Assembly: GCF_001373415.1 (NCBI RefSeq)
Contig: NZ_CDSE01000098.1
Location: 1 to 64,000 of the forward strand
Length of the DNA stretch: 64,000 bases
Origin: Paenibacillus dakarensis
GTDB lineage: Bacteria > Bacillota > Bacilli > Paenibacillales > Paenibacillaceae
Reading direction: 5' to 3'
The notes beneath the pieces are model-generated. The model did no database searches. It was not told the origin of the DNA and saw nothing but the letters and a program-made list of their open reading frames with translations. The position numbers and the translations under genes were made by a program. Numbering within the stretch: the stretch's first letter is position 1; each line of letters starts with the position of its first letter. Positions 8,198 through 17,256 of the stretch are shown here, one piece after another.

Positions 8198-9473
8198 CCT
8201 CACCGCCTCCTCTGGACATGGTGATTTCATAAATATTTTCCTCAAATATGTACAGCAGTCTTCCCCCCGCTTCAAGAAAACGGTCACCCAATCCCCCTTC
8301 AACGTATCCAGGCTGTACAGGCTCTTCCGATCTTTCATTCAGCTGGGAGGATTGAAGTGCCATGACTGTCTGTGCAGGTGGACAAACACAATAAATGCTC
8401 ACTCTTCTGCCTAAAGCTGTTATGCGGATCGCTGCCTCTATCAATGTGTAATGGATCTGACCGGTCACAAGGATCAGTTCGGTTTCCTTGCCCTCATCAT
8501 CAGCCGCGCCCTGCAATATTCCGGCAGCCGTATCACCTCCGGGCTCATAAGGAACGTATGCTAACGGCAGCAAAATATCCTGTTCATCCTGCCTTTCCGT
8601 TCTCGCCGATCGAACGGAGGCTTTTCCTATTCCGCCAATCCAGAGTGATGTGGCCCCATAGGTTATAACAGAAGAATAGAGCAGTCCTGCTGCTGCAGAG
8701 ACTGCCACTTCAAATGTTGGATCAAAAGCAGCAGATGATCCATTAAGCGGCGCATATCCGGCTTCTGATGTATCTAAAATAATGCACCGGTCTATACTCC
8801 GCCCCGGTTGAGGCAGAATCGTCTGGAGCCGCCCAATTTTAGCGGAATTTCGCCAATGAATCCGGTTTAACGGATCACCGGTAATATAATCACGAAGTCC
8901 TTGTCCCGGAAGCGCAGAATGTATCGCCTTCGGCACCTCCTCTGCTTCTCCCTCCGTACCTAAGGTTAAATCTCCCCATCCCCGCAGGCTTAATGGACGC
9001 GGCAAAACGACCAGTCCGGCAGGACTCAGTACCGTTCTGCTGGAACGGAACCAGCCGAACATGTCTCCCCATTCCACCTCGGAGTCCATAGAAGTCCAGT
9101 TTCCCCGTTTGGAGGGCTGAAACGTATATGAACAGCTTACCGAACGTCGAAATCCAGGAAACCACAGTTTGCGGATTGTATGCCCGCCTATCTTGTCAGT
9201 CAGCATAATCCAGGGCAGAGGCATCCACGATTTAAACTGAATCGTGACGGTCATCCCGGCATCCTCCCCTGTGTATAAACAAGATGGTGTAATCGTTCTC
9301 TTAATCTCTATACGAGAAGGACCAAACATGGAGATCAGCAAACCATTAACGATCATCACAGAGCAAACCCACCAGAGGAACTGCAGGGATTGACCGCCAA
9401 GCCAGATATACAGTCCTCCGCTCGCAAGCCAAATACCTATCGCTCTTCCCCATTCCAGAATACGATGCTTCAT
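8169..9473 (-). CDS. yeaD: DUF58 domain protein (YeaD-like)
   Basis: A 434-residue protein with two membrane helices within the first 55 residues, a beta-rich middle part and the DUF58 hallmark GDPLNRIHWRNSAKIGRL near residue 200. The C-terminal half probably adopts a von Willebrand A-like fold, as in other DUF58 proteins. These proteins act with MoxR ATPases and are thought to help assemble or activate protein complexes. Its start overlaps the stop of the MoxR gene by four bases, and its end overlaps the transglutaminase gene, showing tight translational coupling. AAGGGGG lies six bases before the ATG. The client is unknown. Confidence 0.9.
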   Translation of the reverse strand: MKHRILEWGRAIGIWLASGGLYIWLGGQSLQFLWWVCSVMIVNGLLISMFGPSRIEIKRTITPSCLYTGEDAGMTVTIQFKSWMPLPWIMLTDKIGGHTIRKLWFPGFRRSVSCSYTFQPSKRGNWTSMDSEVEWGDMFGWFRSSRTVLSPAGLVVLPRPLSLRGWGDLTLGTEGEAEEVPKAIHSALPGQGLRDYITGDPLNRIHWRNSAKIGRLQTILPQPGRSIDRCIILDTSEAGYAPLNGSSAAFDPTFEVAVSAAAGLLYSSVITYGATSLWIGGIGKASVRSARTERQDEQDILLPLAYVPYEPGGDTAAGILQGAADDEGKETELILVTGQIHYTLIEAAIRITALGRRVSIYCVCPPAQTVMALQSSQLNERSEEPVQPGYVEGGLGDRFLEAGGRLLYIFEENIYEITMSRGGGEDGEFQQLIR

Positions 9474-10471
9474 GCTCGTCCCCCTTTACGGCTGCGCTGC
9501 CGCGGGAGCTCAAACATTCTTAGAAGTGTCTCAATCACACCTTCTTGGCCCATTCCAGCGGCACGCGCATCGTAAGCTAACTGAATCCGGTGTGAAAGCA
9601 CCGGCACCGCCACCCGTAAACAGTCATCCGGTATAACATACATTCGTCCTTCCATAAATGCTGCCGCCTGTGAAGCACGCATCCAGGCAAGCGTCCCCCG
9701 CGGGCTGATGCCAAGACGAACACCCTGATGCTTGCGTGAAGCATCGGCGACGGCAACTAAGTATTTTTTTATACTCTCGTCGACATAAACGCGTGCTGCC
9801 ATTCGCTGCATAGATACAAGCTCTGACCCCAGCAAAAGGGGTTTTACATTTTCAATGGTATGTTGGCTGGATTCCCGCTCCAGCATCAGCATTTCATTAT
9901 CGATTCCCGGATAGCCTAAAGACAACCGCATCAGAAACCGGTCCATCTGCGCTTCCGGAAGGCGGTTCGTCCCTTCGAACTCATACGGGTTCTGAGTGGC
10001 CAACAGGAAGAACGGAGACGGAAGCGGGTAGCTTGTACCGTCTACTGTAACTTTCCTTTCCTCCATAGCTTCGAGTAGAGCAGACTGGGCTCTGGGCGAA
10101 GCGCGGTTGATCTCATCCGCCAGGACGATGTTCGAGAGCACAGGTCCGGGTCTGAACTCAAATTCACCGATGTGTGGATAATAGACCGAGGTTCCTGTTA
10201 TGTCCCCCGGCATTAAATCATAGGTAAACTGAATCCGTCCAAAATCGCAGCCAAGACAGGCTGCAACGGTACGAACCAGCATGGTTTTTCCTACGCCAGG
10301 CACATCTTCAAGCAGCACATGACCTCCTGCAAGCATTGCAATGAATGTCAGACGTACCTGTTCCTCGTGCCCGATGATCACACTGCCTACTTTCTTGATT
10401 ACTCTCTCCAGCACTTCAGGTGCCCACTCTGGATTCGGGGTCTCCTCCTGATAAATAAATGAACCAAACAA
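9470..10471 (-). CDS. yeaC: MoxR-family AAA+ ATPase (YeaC-like)
   Basis: A 333-residue AAA+ ATPase of the MoxR group. Walker A is EDVPGVGKTML (about residue 55) and Walker B is VLADEINRASP (about 120), followed by the sensor segment LLATQNPYEFEGTNRLPEAQ and the arginine-finger region MDRFLM. It is expected to act as a chaperone-like remodeller working with the DUF58 partner encoded next. Translation appears to start at TTG, with GGAGG ten bases upstream; the next in-frame ATG is far inside the AAA domain. It is the first gene of a three-gene operon leading towards guaA. Confidence 0.93.
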   Translation of the reverse strand: MFGSFIYQEETPNPEWAPEVLERVIKKVGSVIIGHEEQVRLTFIAMLAGGHVLLEDVPGVGKTMLVRTVAACLGCDFGRIQFTYDLMPGDITGTSVYYPHIGEFEFRPGPVLSNIVLADEINRASPRAQSALLEAMEERKVTVDGTSYPLPSPFFLLATQNPYEFEGTNRLPEAQMDRFLMRLSLGYPGIDNEMLMLERESSQHTIENVKPLLLGSELVSMQRMAARVYVDESIKKYLVAVADASRKHQGVRLGISPRGTLAWMRASQAAAFMEGRMYVIPDDCLRVAVPVLSHRIQLAYDARAAGMGQEGVIETLLRMFELPRQRSRKGGRA

Positions 10472-10610
10472 TGGCCTCTAACCTCCGTTTCTTGTTCATT
10501 CTGAATGAACCTAGAATGAATCTATTCTATGAATAGGTTTTCCAAGAAATCGGAAGGATAGACTCTCAGGAAGGAAGAATTCTACTAGCTGAATAATATT
10601 TTTAACGCAA

Positions 10611-10644
10611 AAAACCCGAGACTCGACTTCGAGGCTCGGGTTTT
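10611..10644 (-). terminator. Terminator of the NADH dehydrogenase operon
   Basis: AAAACCCGAG pairs with CTCGGGTTTT, with a further inner CTCG/CGAG stem. T-tracts are present on both sides; the minus-strand tract serves the ndh gene. Confidence 0.88.
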
Positions 10645-10661
10645 ATTTACTGCTAACCGGC

Positions 10662-11843
10662 TTAGTAAGCCAGTGTGAACAGACCTTTGATGTGGGACAG
10701 ATAACGAAGGTTACTTGCCTCTTTCATCATGGTTGCAGGCAGACCTTTAAGCTGGGTTTTATTCGCGCCGATTGTACCGATCGCGTCTTTACGGCCCAAG
10801 CTTCCCAGTGTACCGGAGAACACGGGAACGAATGGAGCGAGTGCTCCACCTTTGGCATACGCGAACATGTTGTAACCAACAAGTTCACCCATCTGCCAAG
10901 CAAGCTGTGCAGTCGGAGGATAAGGACGGCCTCCTTCAGAAGGAAAGACTACCGCACTGTCACCAGCCAGGAATACATCTGGATGGGAAGCAGATTGCAG
11001 GAACTCATTCACTACTGCACGGCCGCGATCTACTTGAATGCCGCAGTTAGCAACGACGGAATTGCCTTGAACGCCGCCAGTCCATACGAGTGTACTTGTT
11101 TCAAGCGTACTGCCGTCTTTCAATTCTACCGTTGTACCATCCATTTTCGTGATCGGAAGACCCGTCAGGAAAGTTACACCACGTTTTTGAAGGCTGGTTG
11201 TCGCACGGTCAACCAATTCAGCAGGGAAGCCTGGCAGAATCGAAGGAGCTGCTTCAACACAATACAGATTGATCTCATCAGGAGAGATACCGTATTTATG
11301 AGCAAGCTCGCTCTTCATATCAGCGTACTCACCGACAAGCTCAACACCAGTCAAGCCGCCGCCGCCAACCACGATGGTAGCATCTGCTTTGTTTTTGGTC
11401 TTGCTGTATTCTGCAATACGGCTCTCCACATGCGCACGCAGGCGGTTAGCATCATTAACAGATTTGAGGATAAAGCTGTTTTCCTGAAGTCCAGGAATGC
11501 CAAAAAATGCGGTCTCGCTGCCCAAGGCAACAACCAGCATATCATAAGTAAAATTGCTTCCGTCTTCCAGATGTACAGAATGCTCATCTGGTTTGATCTC
11601 TTTAACTGTACCGATGCGCAGATTTACGTCAGCATCACGGAGCAGTTTATCCAGCGGGAGAGCAACGGCCTTCTCCGAGATATTGCCTGCAGCCAGACGA
11701 TGCAATTCAGTAATGATCTGATGAGTCGGGAAACGGTTAACAAGCGTAATCTTAGCATCATTCACGCCAAAGTGTTCCCGGGCAGAAAGAGCGCTCAGCA
11801 ATCCGCCGTAGCCTCCGCCCAGGATTAATATGTGTTTAGACAT
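10662..11843 (-). CDS. ndh: Type II NADH dehydrogenase (NDH-2)
   Basis: A 393-residue FAD enzyme of the single-subunit NADH:quinone oxidoreductase family, peripheral on the inner side of the membrane. The first Rossmann motif is GGGYGG at residues 9-14, the NADH-binding second motif GGGGLTGVELVGEYADM lies near 160, and the FAD motif FLAGDSAVV near 294. It transfers electrons from NADH to menaquinone without pumping protons. Two in-frame ATGs exist; the one chosen has GGAGG at six-base spacing, while the earlier one touches the ribosome binding site. It follows a DUF1641 gene, as in the B. subtilis yjlC-ndh operon. Confidence 0.92.
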   Translation of the reverse strand: MSKHILILGGGYGGLLSALSAREHFGVNDAKITLVNRFPTHQIITELHRLAAGNISEKAVALPLDKLLRDADVNLRIGTVKEIKPDEHSVHLEDGSNFTYDMLVVALGSETAFFGIPGLQENSFILKSVNDANRLRAHVESRIAEYSKTKNKADATIVVGGGGLTGVELVGEYADMKSELAHKYGISPDEINLYCVEAAPSILPGFPAELVDRATTSLQKRGVTFLTGLPITKMDGTTVELKDGSTLETSTLVWTGGVQGNSVVANCGIQVDRGRAVVNEFLQSASHPDVFLAGDSAVVFPSEGGRPYPPTAQLAWQMGELVGYNMFAYAKGGALAPFVPVFSGTLGSLGRKDAIGTIGANKTQLKGLPATMMKEASNLRYLSHIKGLFTLAY

Positions 11844-11877
11844 GACCATCCTCCGTTCTTTGAATAATTTATATGTT

Positions 11878-12345
11878 TTATCGCTTGTTTTGTTGATCGC
11901 GTTCGTTCATAACGTCCAAGAATGCTTGGGCATAACGCAACCCTTTTTGAACTTGAGGATCTTTCAGCATCTTCAACAAACCAAATACACTGATTTGTCC
12001 TTGATCATTCTGATTGTGTACACGGTCCCCAGCTTCAATTGCTGCAGAAGAGACGCTCTTGAGCTTTTCCGTTACAGGTTTGGTAAAGCCTGAAAGAGAA
12101 GCCATCGTGTCTTCTGCAAGCACTGGATCGGTAGCTACCGATTTGCCAAAATCATAAGCCTTCGTGAAGAATGAAAGCATTTCAGTCAGTTTTGGGAGAT
12201 TGTCCACAAGAGTAGTGAGCGATTCCTGAACTTCCGGCTTCATCAATTGGTCGAACACATCGAGGCGGTCCGTAGCCGGAGCTCCTAAATTTTCAGCAAC
12301 GGACTCCGAAGCTTCGGATTGTTGCGGACGGGATGTTTCTGTCAT
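11878..12345 (-). CDS. yjlC: DUF1641 protein, YjlC-like
   Basis: A 155-residue soluble, helical protein with an acidic N-terminus and the DUF1641 region FGLLKMLKDPQVQKGLRYAQAFL at its end. In B. subtilis a DUF1641 protein, YjlC, is encoded directly before ndh, and the same order is seen here with a 32-base gap. Other DUF1641 proteins accompany formate dehydrogenase-like enzymes, so an accessory role for a redox enzyme at the membrane is likely but unproven. AAAGGAGG precedes the ATG. An inverted repeat in the upstream region (12445-12460) may be regulatory, but it does not match the B. subtilis Rex consensus. Confidence 0.85.
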   Translation of the reverse strand: MTETSRPQQSEASESVAENLGAPATDRLDVFDQLMKPEVQESLTTLVDNLPKLTEMLSFFTKAYDFGKSVATDPVLAEDTMASLSGFTKPVTEKLKSVSSAAIEAGDRVHNQNDQGQISVFGLLKMLKDPQVQKGLRYAQAFLDVMNERDQQNKR

Positions 12346-12444
12346 AAGAATTGCCTCCTTTACTTTAAATAAGTTCCCATGAAGAACTTGGCTGCGATTG
12401 TACCGATCAAGAGAATCTCGCGGATAATCGGTGGTTATTATGCA

Positions 12445-12460
12445 TCACTGTCAAAAGTGA
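12445..12460. promoter_or_regulatory. Inverted repeat upstream of yjlC-ndh
   Basis: TCACT-N6-AGTGA about 100 bases before the yjlC start. On the minus strand a TTGACA lies within it, so it could overlap a -35 box. The binding protein is unknown. It is not a good match to the Rex operator that controls the orthologous B. subtilis operon. Confidence 0.35.
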
Positions 12461-12492
12461 GAACTTTCAGTTATTCTCTTTCGCGCCAAAAT

Positions 12493-12520
12493 AAAGCAGG
12501 GGGAAGCATCCCCCCCCTTT
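12493..12520 (-). terminator. Probable terminator of the polysaccharide deacetylase gene
   Basis: GGGGG and CCCCC with flanking AAAG/CTTT form a stem followed on the minus strand by TTTATTTT. It lies about 100 bases beyond the deacetylase stop codon. Confidence 0.6.
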
Positions 12521-12619
12521 ATCATAAAACGTTCGCTTGGGTATGTGATAAATATCTCTAACATCTCTAAGTCTATAACTTGTTTGGAAAAATTACAAAC
12601 ACAAAATACAACTATTTGC

Positions 12620-13915
12620 CTACAATGTTACAATTCTGTATTTATTAGAGTCATAACTAATGCTCTTCATAGGATGACCGGATATTTCCAAAATGTCCCG
12701 GATTGGCATCCAAACGGTATTGCCAATAAACGTCACTTCCGATGCAATTGTTTTCCCACCGCTACCGTTAATTTGTATTACCCCTTTTTCAGGGTCCGCA
12801 ACCCAATTCAACTTGGATAATGATACCTGTACAGCTCTGTTCTTGTTATCCCAAGTTACCTTTCCTCCCAGCCTTTCAACAGCGGTTCTTAGCGGAACCA
12901 AAAGCTTATCCTGGGCCACACGGTATTCTCCTGGAGCAAATTCTGTTGCGAACCCCCGCATATCTATTGTTAAAGTCTTGCCGGCCTTAAACAGGGATCC
13001 GTTCCCGCTTACATGATCAGCAATCCATTGTTTTCCCGGCTGAACAAGCTTGGGTACAACTTTGCTCTGAAGTTTAAATTGGACAGGCTCCATTTCCGGT
13101 GTCAAAACATCAAAGCGATACCCCTTCTTTTGATAGTAGGAAATAATGTCAGGCAGTGCTTTTACAGATTCACGATGCCCTGCCCCGTCATGGAGCAGAA
13201 CAATCGCTTTATCCAGGTTCACCTGTGCTGTCGCTCCCTTCACAATTTCTGCTGCGGGAACACCCCTGCGTCTGGAGTCGCCGCTGTCGACATTCCAGTC
13301 AAACACACGGTATCCGCCCTCCTGCAGCAGCCTGAAGTATGTCTCGTCGAACTTGCCCGCTGTACCTCCCGGAGCTCTAACCAGCTGAGGCCTGTTGCCT
13401 GTGATCAGCCTGACGGTCTCCTCTGTCTGTTTAATCTGATCCCAAAACTCATGAAACCTCTCATAAAGCTTGCTGTAATCGTGATTATATGTATGATTGC
13501 CGATAACATGGCCTTCTTCATGTATTCTGCGGATCATCTCCGGCCGAACCTTAGCCTGGGCTCCAAGCACAAAAAATGTAGCTTTAATGTCCTTTTTCTT
13601 CAATATATCAAGTACCTCTTCAGTCAGCTCGGATGGACCATCATCAAAGGTAAGGTATACAGTCTTATCACTCTGTTTCTCCTGTTTATTCGGGGCTGCT
13701 GAGGCTAATACCGGCTGCTGCACTACAGTCTCCGAACCCTTGTAAATCGTCCGGATCGGTTTATTTTTCATTTCCATGACAGAAGGGTCTGCTTCCGCAA
13801 CTTCTTTTTGCATGTATTCCGGTTGAAGGGAGATTCCAATTCCGGTCATTGTAAGGACAGCTGCTAGGATGAATAAGAGTGTAATTTTAGTAAATCCGGC
13901 GATTTTTTTGAACAT
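12620..13915 (-). CDS. Secreted polysaccharide deacetylase with stalk domain
   Basis: A 431-residue protein. An N-terminal signal/anchor helix (about residues 10-30) precedes a NodB-type carbohydrate esterase family 4 domain (about 84-280), then a C-terminal copper-amine-oxidase-like stalk domain (about 310-431). NodB motifs are complete: TFDDGP with the catalytic Asp, GNHTYNHDYS with metal-binding His, RAPGGTAGKF, DWNVDSGD and IVLLHDG. It should remove acetyl groups from a wall or other extracellular amino-sugar polymer. The exact substrate (peptidoglycan GlcNAc or MurNAc, chitin or xylan) cannot be fixed. The stalk domain recurs in Paenibacillus surface proteins and in the SGNH hydrolase at 17.3-18.5 kb. 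GGAGG lies 10 bases before the ATG. Confidence 0.9.
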   Translation of the reverse strand: MFKKIAGFTKITLLFILAAVLTMTGIGISLQPEYMQKEVAEADPSVMEMKNKPIRTIYKGSETVVQQPVLASAAPNKQEKQSDKTVYLTFDDGPSELTEEVLDILKKKDIKATFFVLGAQAKVRPEMIRRIHEEGHVIGNHTYNHDYSKLYERFHEFWDQIKQTEETVRLITGNRPQLVRAPGGTAGKFDETYFRLLQEGGYRVFDWNVDSGDSRRRGVPAAEIVKGATAQVNLDKAIVLLHDGAGHRESVKALPDIISYYQKKGYRFDVLTPEMEPVQFKLQSKVVPKLVQPGKQWIADHVSGNGSLFKAGKTLTIDMRGFATEFAPGEYRVAQDKLLVPLRTAVERLGGKVTWDNKNRAVQVSLSKLNWVADPEKGVIQINGSGGKTIASEVTFIGNTVWMPIRDILEISGHPMKSISYDSNKYRIVTL

Positions 13916-14017
13916 ATTAAATCTACCTCCACCATTTCTTTTCTATGAATTCCATTGGCATTCTGATAGATTATATGGAGGCTATATCAAAAATAGACTA
14001 TATGATCTTTCAAAAGC

Positions 14018-14066
14018 AAAAAATCGGCCCTATCCCACATAATGGAATGATCAGGAGCCGATTTTT
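14018..14066 (-). terminator. Terminator of bcp
   Basis: AAAAAATCGGC pairs with GCCGATTTTT around a partly paired loop. The T-run on the minus strand follows the bcp stop. Confidence 0.8.
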
Positions 14067-14076
14067 ATATGATAAA

Positions 14077-14547
14077 TTAGGAACGAACCGCTTCAAGCAC
14101 CTCTTCAACATGACCCACTACCTTTACCTTGCGCCACTCCTTCACAAGCTTCCCCTCTTCATCGATCAGGAATGTAGAGCGGACAATTCCTTCATACTCC
14201 CTTCCGTACATCTTTTTCAGCTGCCATACACCAAACAATACACTAACTGTATGATCTTCATCGGATAACAACAGAAAGGGAAGGTCATACTTCTGAATAA
14301 ACTTATCATGAGATTTCAGAGAATCCGGACTTATGCCAAGAACCACTGCTCCCTCCTGCTGAAGTGCGCCATAATTATCACGGAAAAAGCATGCTTCATT
14401 GGTACATGCGGGTGTCATGTTTTTCGGGTAAAAATAGATAACGATCTTCTTCCCCCGAAAATCGCTTAACGAAACAGGTTTCCCATTCGAGGACGGGAGA
14501 GTAAAGTCTGGAACTTCCTTTCCCATTTGTACTTGAGCTTCAGTCAT
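14077..14547 (-). CDS. bcp: Thiol peroxidase of the Bcp (peroxiredoxin Q) family
   Basis: A 156-residue cytosolic peroxiredoxin that reduces hydrogen and organic peroxides with thioredoxin. The peroxidatic Cys is in TPACTNEAC; the second Cys, five residues later, is the usual resolving Cys of the Bcp group. The fold signature VPDFTLPSSNGKPVSLSDFRGK and the strand VIYFYPKNMTP are present. The start MTEAQVQMGKEVPDF has AAGGAG twelve bases upstream. A start four codons earlier would overlap the ribosome binding site. It is divergent from the LCP-family gene. Confidence 0.92.
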   Translation of the reverse strand: MTEAQVQMGKEVPDFTLPSSNGKPVSLSDFRGKKIVIYFYPKNMTPACTNEACFFRDNYGALQQEGAVVLGISPDSLKSHDKFIQKYDLPFLLLSDEDHTVSVLFGVWQLKKMYGREYEGIVRSTFLIDEEGKLVKEWRKVKVVGHVEEVLEAVRS

Positions 14548-14590
14548 TATGCCAAACATCTCCTTGTTGAACGGGGATTACCCCGTAAAA

Positions 14591-14619
14591 TTGATTGTCT
14601 TTTCCAAAAAAATTATAAT
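14591..14619 (+). promoter_or_regulatory. Sigma-A promoter of the LCP-family gene
   Basis: TTGATT and a perfect TATAAT separated by 17 bases, about 70 bases before the LCP start codon in the divergent bcp/LCP region. Confidence 0.8.
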
Positions 14620-14688
14620 AGAGTGAATACAGATGAGCAAAATGCCGCACTTACTATTCACCAAGTGTACTCCGAAAGGAAGAACTCA

Positions 14689-15771
14689 ATGGAAAAAAGA
14701 GCAAAGAGAACAAAAAAAACGAGCAGAACAAAGAAAACCATCATATGGTCTGTGAGTCTTATTGTCGCCGTCATTCTGGGCTATGGAACTTATTATGCTT
14801 CCTCAATCTACAGCGGTCTCGAAGGACTTAAGAAGAATGGCGAATCTTCTCCCTTCAAAGAATTAGAACAGGTTGATGCTAAGGCACCCGAACCCCCAAA
14901 ATGGGAAGGCAAGGAACCTGTTAACATCTTGCTCATGGGAGTGGATGCCCGCGGGTTTAAAGAGGGTGAGATTCCCCGCTCAGACAGTATACTCGTCGCC
15001 TCCATCGATCCGGTCAAAAAGAATATGCATTTATTCTCCATTCTTAGAGATACATACACGGAAATTCCCGGCCATGGCCAGAACCGGATTAATACCGCCA
15101 TCACACATGGCCCTAAAACAGCGATGAAGGCTGTTGGTGATCTGTTAGGCATTCCAATTCAGTATTACGTATACACGGACTTCCAGGGCTTCATGAAGCT
15201 TGTGGATGCTGTCGGTGGTGTGGATTTCTACGTTGAGAAAGATATGAAATATTCCAGTAAAGCTGACAAAAATGAATATGACATTGATCTTAAAAAAGGC
15301 ATGCAGCATCTTGACGGTAACAAGGCTCTGCAATATGCGAGATTCCGTTTTGACAAAATGGGCGATTTCACACGTACGGAACGTCAGCGCGAGCTTATTA
15401 AAGCTGTGGCTAAAAAAATGCAGTCCACCACGTCCATTATGAAGCTGCCGGACATCTTGAAATCAGTCAGTCCGTATATCGACACCAACATGGATGTCGA
15501 TGACATGTGGAAACTTGCGAATGTTGGATATCAGAGTAAAATGAAAGGCAGTGAGCAAGTCCCTCCAATGAAACTTTTAGTCGAAGCTAATGTCGGTGGT
15601 GCTGACGTTCTGACCGTTGGAAATCCGGATACTCTTAAACAGTATATCCAGGATATCTTGAATCCTCCGGCAGAAACTGAAAATGATGGTGAAGACAGTG
15701 AAGAAGGAAACCAAGAGGATAACTCCTCTGATTCCAGTTCCAGTTCAGATTCATCTTCCAACAATAATTAG
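14689..15771 (+). CDS. LytR-CpsA-Psr (LCP) family wall glycopolymer ligase
   Basis: About 360 residues. A basic cytoplasmic start (MEKRAKRTKKTSRTKK), one membrane helix (about 18-38) and an extracellular LCP domain follow. The domain shows NILLMGVDAR, the arginine-rich RSDSILVASIDP, SILRDTYTEIPGHGQNRINTA and the later ARFRFDKMGDFTRTERQRELI motif. The family transfers lipid-linked polymers such as teichoic acids to peptidoglycan. The tail is a Ser/Asp/Asn-rich low-complexity stretch. The frame is open for 54 codons upstream, but AAAGGA before this ATG and the promoter position decide the start. Confidence 0.92.
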   Translation: MEKRAKRTKKTSRTKKTIIWSVSLIVAVILGYGTYYASSIYSGLEGLKKNGESSPFKELEQVDAKAPEPPKWEGKEPVNILLMGVDARGFKEGEIPRSDSILVASIDPVKKNMHLFSILRDTYTEIPGHGQNRINTAITHGPKTAMKAVGDLLGIPIQYYVYTDFQGFMKLVDAVGGVDFYVEKDMKYSSKADKNEYDIDLKKGMQHLDGNKALQYARFRFDKMGDFTRTERQRELIKAVAKKMQSTTSIMKLPDILKSVSPYIDTNMDVDDMWKLANVGYQSKMKGSEQVPPMKLLVEANVGGADVLTVGNPDTLKQYIQDILNPPAETENDGEDSEEGNQEDNSSDSSSSSDSSSNNN

Positions 15772-15787
15772 TATTCTATTATAAAAG

Positions 15788-15823
15788 ATCAGGGCAGGCC
15801 GCATCATCGTGGCCTGTCCTGAT
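15788..15823 (+). terminator. Strong hairpin between the LCP gene and the aminomutase gene
   Basis: ATCAGG-CAGGCC pairs with GGCCTG-CCTGAT around a ten-base loop, just after the LCP stop. There is no T-run after it, so it may be an inefficient terminator or mRNA-stabilising element. It ends about 23 bases before the next start codon. Confidence 0.55.
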
Positions 15824-15846
15824 TCATGAAGAAAGGAAGTTCATCT

Positions 15847-17163
15847 ATGTCCAAATCCAGAAACCGTTCAGAAGTATTGTATCAAGAAGCGCTTCAGCAT
15901 ATCGTCGGAGGCGTTAACAGTCCCTCACGATCCTTCAAGGCTGTAGGCGGCGGCGCACCTGTATTTATGAAACGGGCTAAAGGAGCCTACTTCTGGGATG
16001 AAGACGGGAACCAATACATTGATTATCTGGCAGCATACGGTCCAATCATAACAGGGCACGCGCACCCTCATATCACAAAAGCCATCACAGCAGCAGCCGA
16101 GAATGGAACTCTTTACGGCACGCCAACCGAGCTTGAAATTACACTGGCCAAAATGCTTAAAGAAGCAATCCCTTCTCTTGATAAGGTCCGCTTCGTCAAT
16201 TCCGGCACCGAAGCCGTGATGACAACCATACGTGTTGCTCGCGCTTATACGAAACGAAACAAAATCATCAAGTTCGCCGGCTGCTACCATGGCCACTCTG
16301 ATCTCGTACTCGTTGCAGCGGGGTCCGGCCCTTCCACGCTGGGCATTCCGGACAGTGCAGGCATTCCAACCAGCATTGCTCATGAAGTTATCACCGTGCC
16401 TTTCAACAGCCTGGACGGATTGCGCGAGGCGCTGGATAAGTGGGGCGATGATGTGGCTGCCGTTATGGTGGAGCCGATAGTAGGAAACTTCGGCATGGTT
16501 ATGCCGGAACCCGGTTTCCTTGAGGGGCTGTGTCAGATGACACATGATAACGGATCACTTGTGATCTACGATGAAGTCATTACAGCTTTCCGCTTTCACT
16601 ATGGCTCTGCCCAAACGTACGCCGGACTGGATAACCACGAAGCTATTCAGCCCGATTTGACCGCTCTGGGCAAAATCATCGGCGGCGGGCTTCCCATCGG
16701 CGCTTATGGCGGCCGCAAGCATATTATGGAGCAGGTTGCTCCTCTCGGTCCTGCTTACCAGGCAGGAACGATGGCTGGAAACCCAGCCTCCATCTCCGCA
16801 GGTATCGCCTGCCTGGAGGTGTTGAAGGCTGAAGGCGTATATGAAGAAATGGAACGCTTGACCGTGAAGCTTACCGAAGGCTTAAAGGCTTCAGCTGATG
16901 CACACGGTATTCCAGTGACCATTAACCGGATCCGCGGCTCCTTCTCCATGCACTTCTGCGACCATCCTGTAACCAACTATGAGGAAGCACAGGATACAGA
17001 CGGCGAAGCGTTCGGTGCATTCTTCCGTCATATGCTGGACCGTGGCATCAATCTGGCACCGTCCAAGTATGAGGCATGGTTCCTGACCACTGCCCATACC
17101 GAGGCGGATATTGATGCAACGCTTGAAGCTGCCGAAGCTTCATTTAAGGCCATGAAAGGTTAA
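15847..17163 (+). CDS. gsaB: Glutamate-1-semialdehyde 2,1-aminomutase
   Basis: A 438-residue PLP enzyme of the class III aminotransferase fold that turns glutamate-1-semialdehyde into 5-aminolevulinate for heme. The N-terminus has the GSA-aminomutase signature HIVGGVNSPSRSFKAVGG. The substrate region FVNSGTEAVMTTIRVAR and the PLP lysine in LTALGKIIGGGLPIGAYGG (about residue 276) are intact. AAAGGAAG lies before the chosen ATG; the frame opens seven codons earlier without support. The gene is outside a visible hem operon, which suggests the second aminomutase copy that Bacillus calls gsaB rather than hemL. This naming is an inference. Confidence 0.9.
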   Translation: MSKSRNRSEVLYQEALQHIVGGVNSPSRSFKAVGGGAPVFMKRAKGAYFWDEDGNQYIDYLAAYGPIITGHAHPHITKAITAAAENGTLYGTPTELEITLAKMLKEAIPSLDKVRFVNSGTEAVMTTIRVARAYTKRNKIIKFAGCYHGHSDLVLVAAGSGPSTLGIPDSAGIPTSIAHEVITVPFNSLDGLREALDKWGDDVAAVMVEPIVGNFGMVMPEPGFLEGLCQMTHDNGSLVIYDEVITAFRFHYGSAQTYAGLDNHEAIQPDLTALGKIIGGGLPIGAYGGRKHIMEQVAPLGPAYQAGTMAGNPASISAGIACLEVLKAEGVYEEMERLTVKLTEGLKASADAHGIPVTINRIRGSFSMHFCDHPVTNYEEAQDTDGEAFGAFFRHMLDRGINLAPSKYEAWFLTTAHTEADIDATLEAAEASFKAMKG

Positions 17164-17177
17164 TGAGATAAATGGAT

Positions 17178-17224
17178 AAAGGCACAGGCTCAAGTCATCA
17201 AGACTTTTGGGCCTGTGCCTTTTT
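17178..17224 (+). terminator. Terminator of gsaB
   Basis: AAAGGCACAGGC pairs with the complementary arm around an inner AGTC/GACT stem and ends in TTTTTT. Confidence 0.9.
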
Positions 17225-17256
17225 AATGTGGTGAAGATACCGAGAAAATCAATCGA

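Noticed and set aside
10692..11828. 378-codon open frame antisense to ndh
   Set aside because: Complete overlap with a well-supported NDH-2 gene, and no initiation signal.
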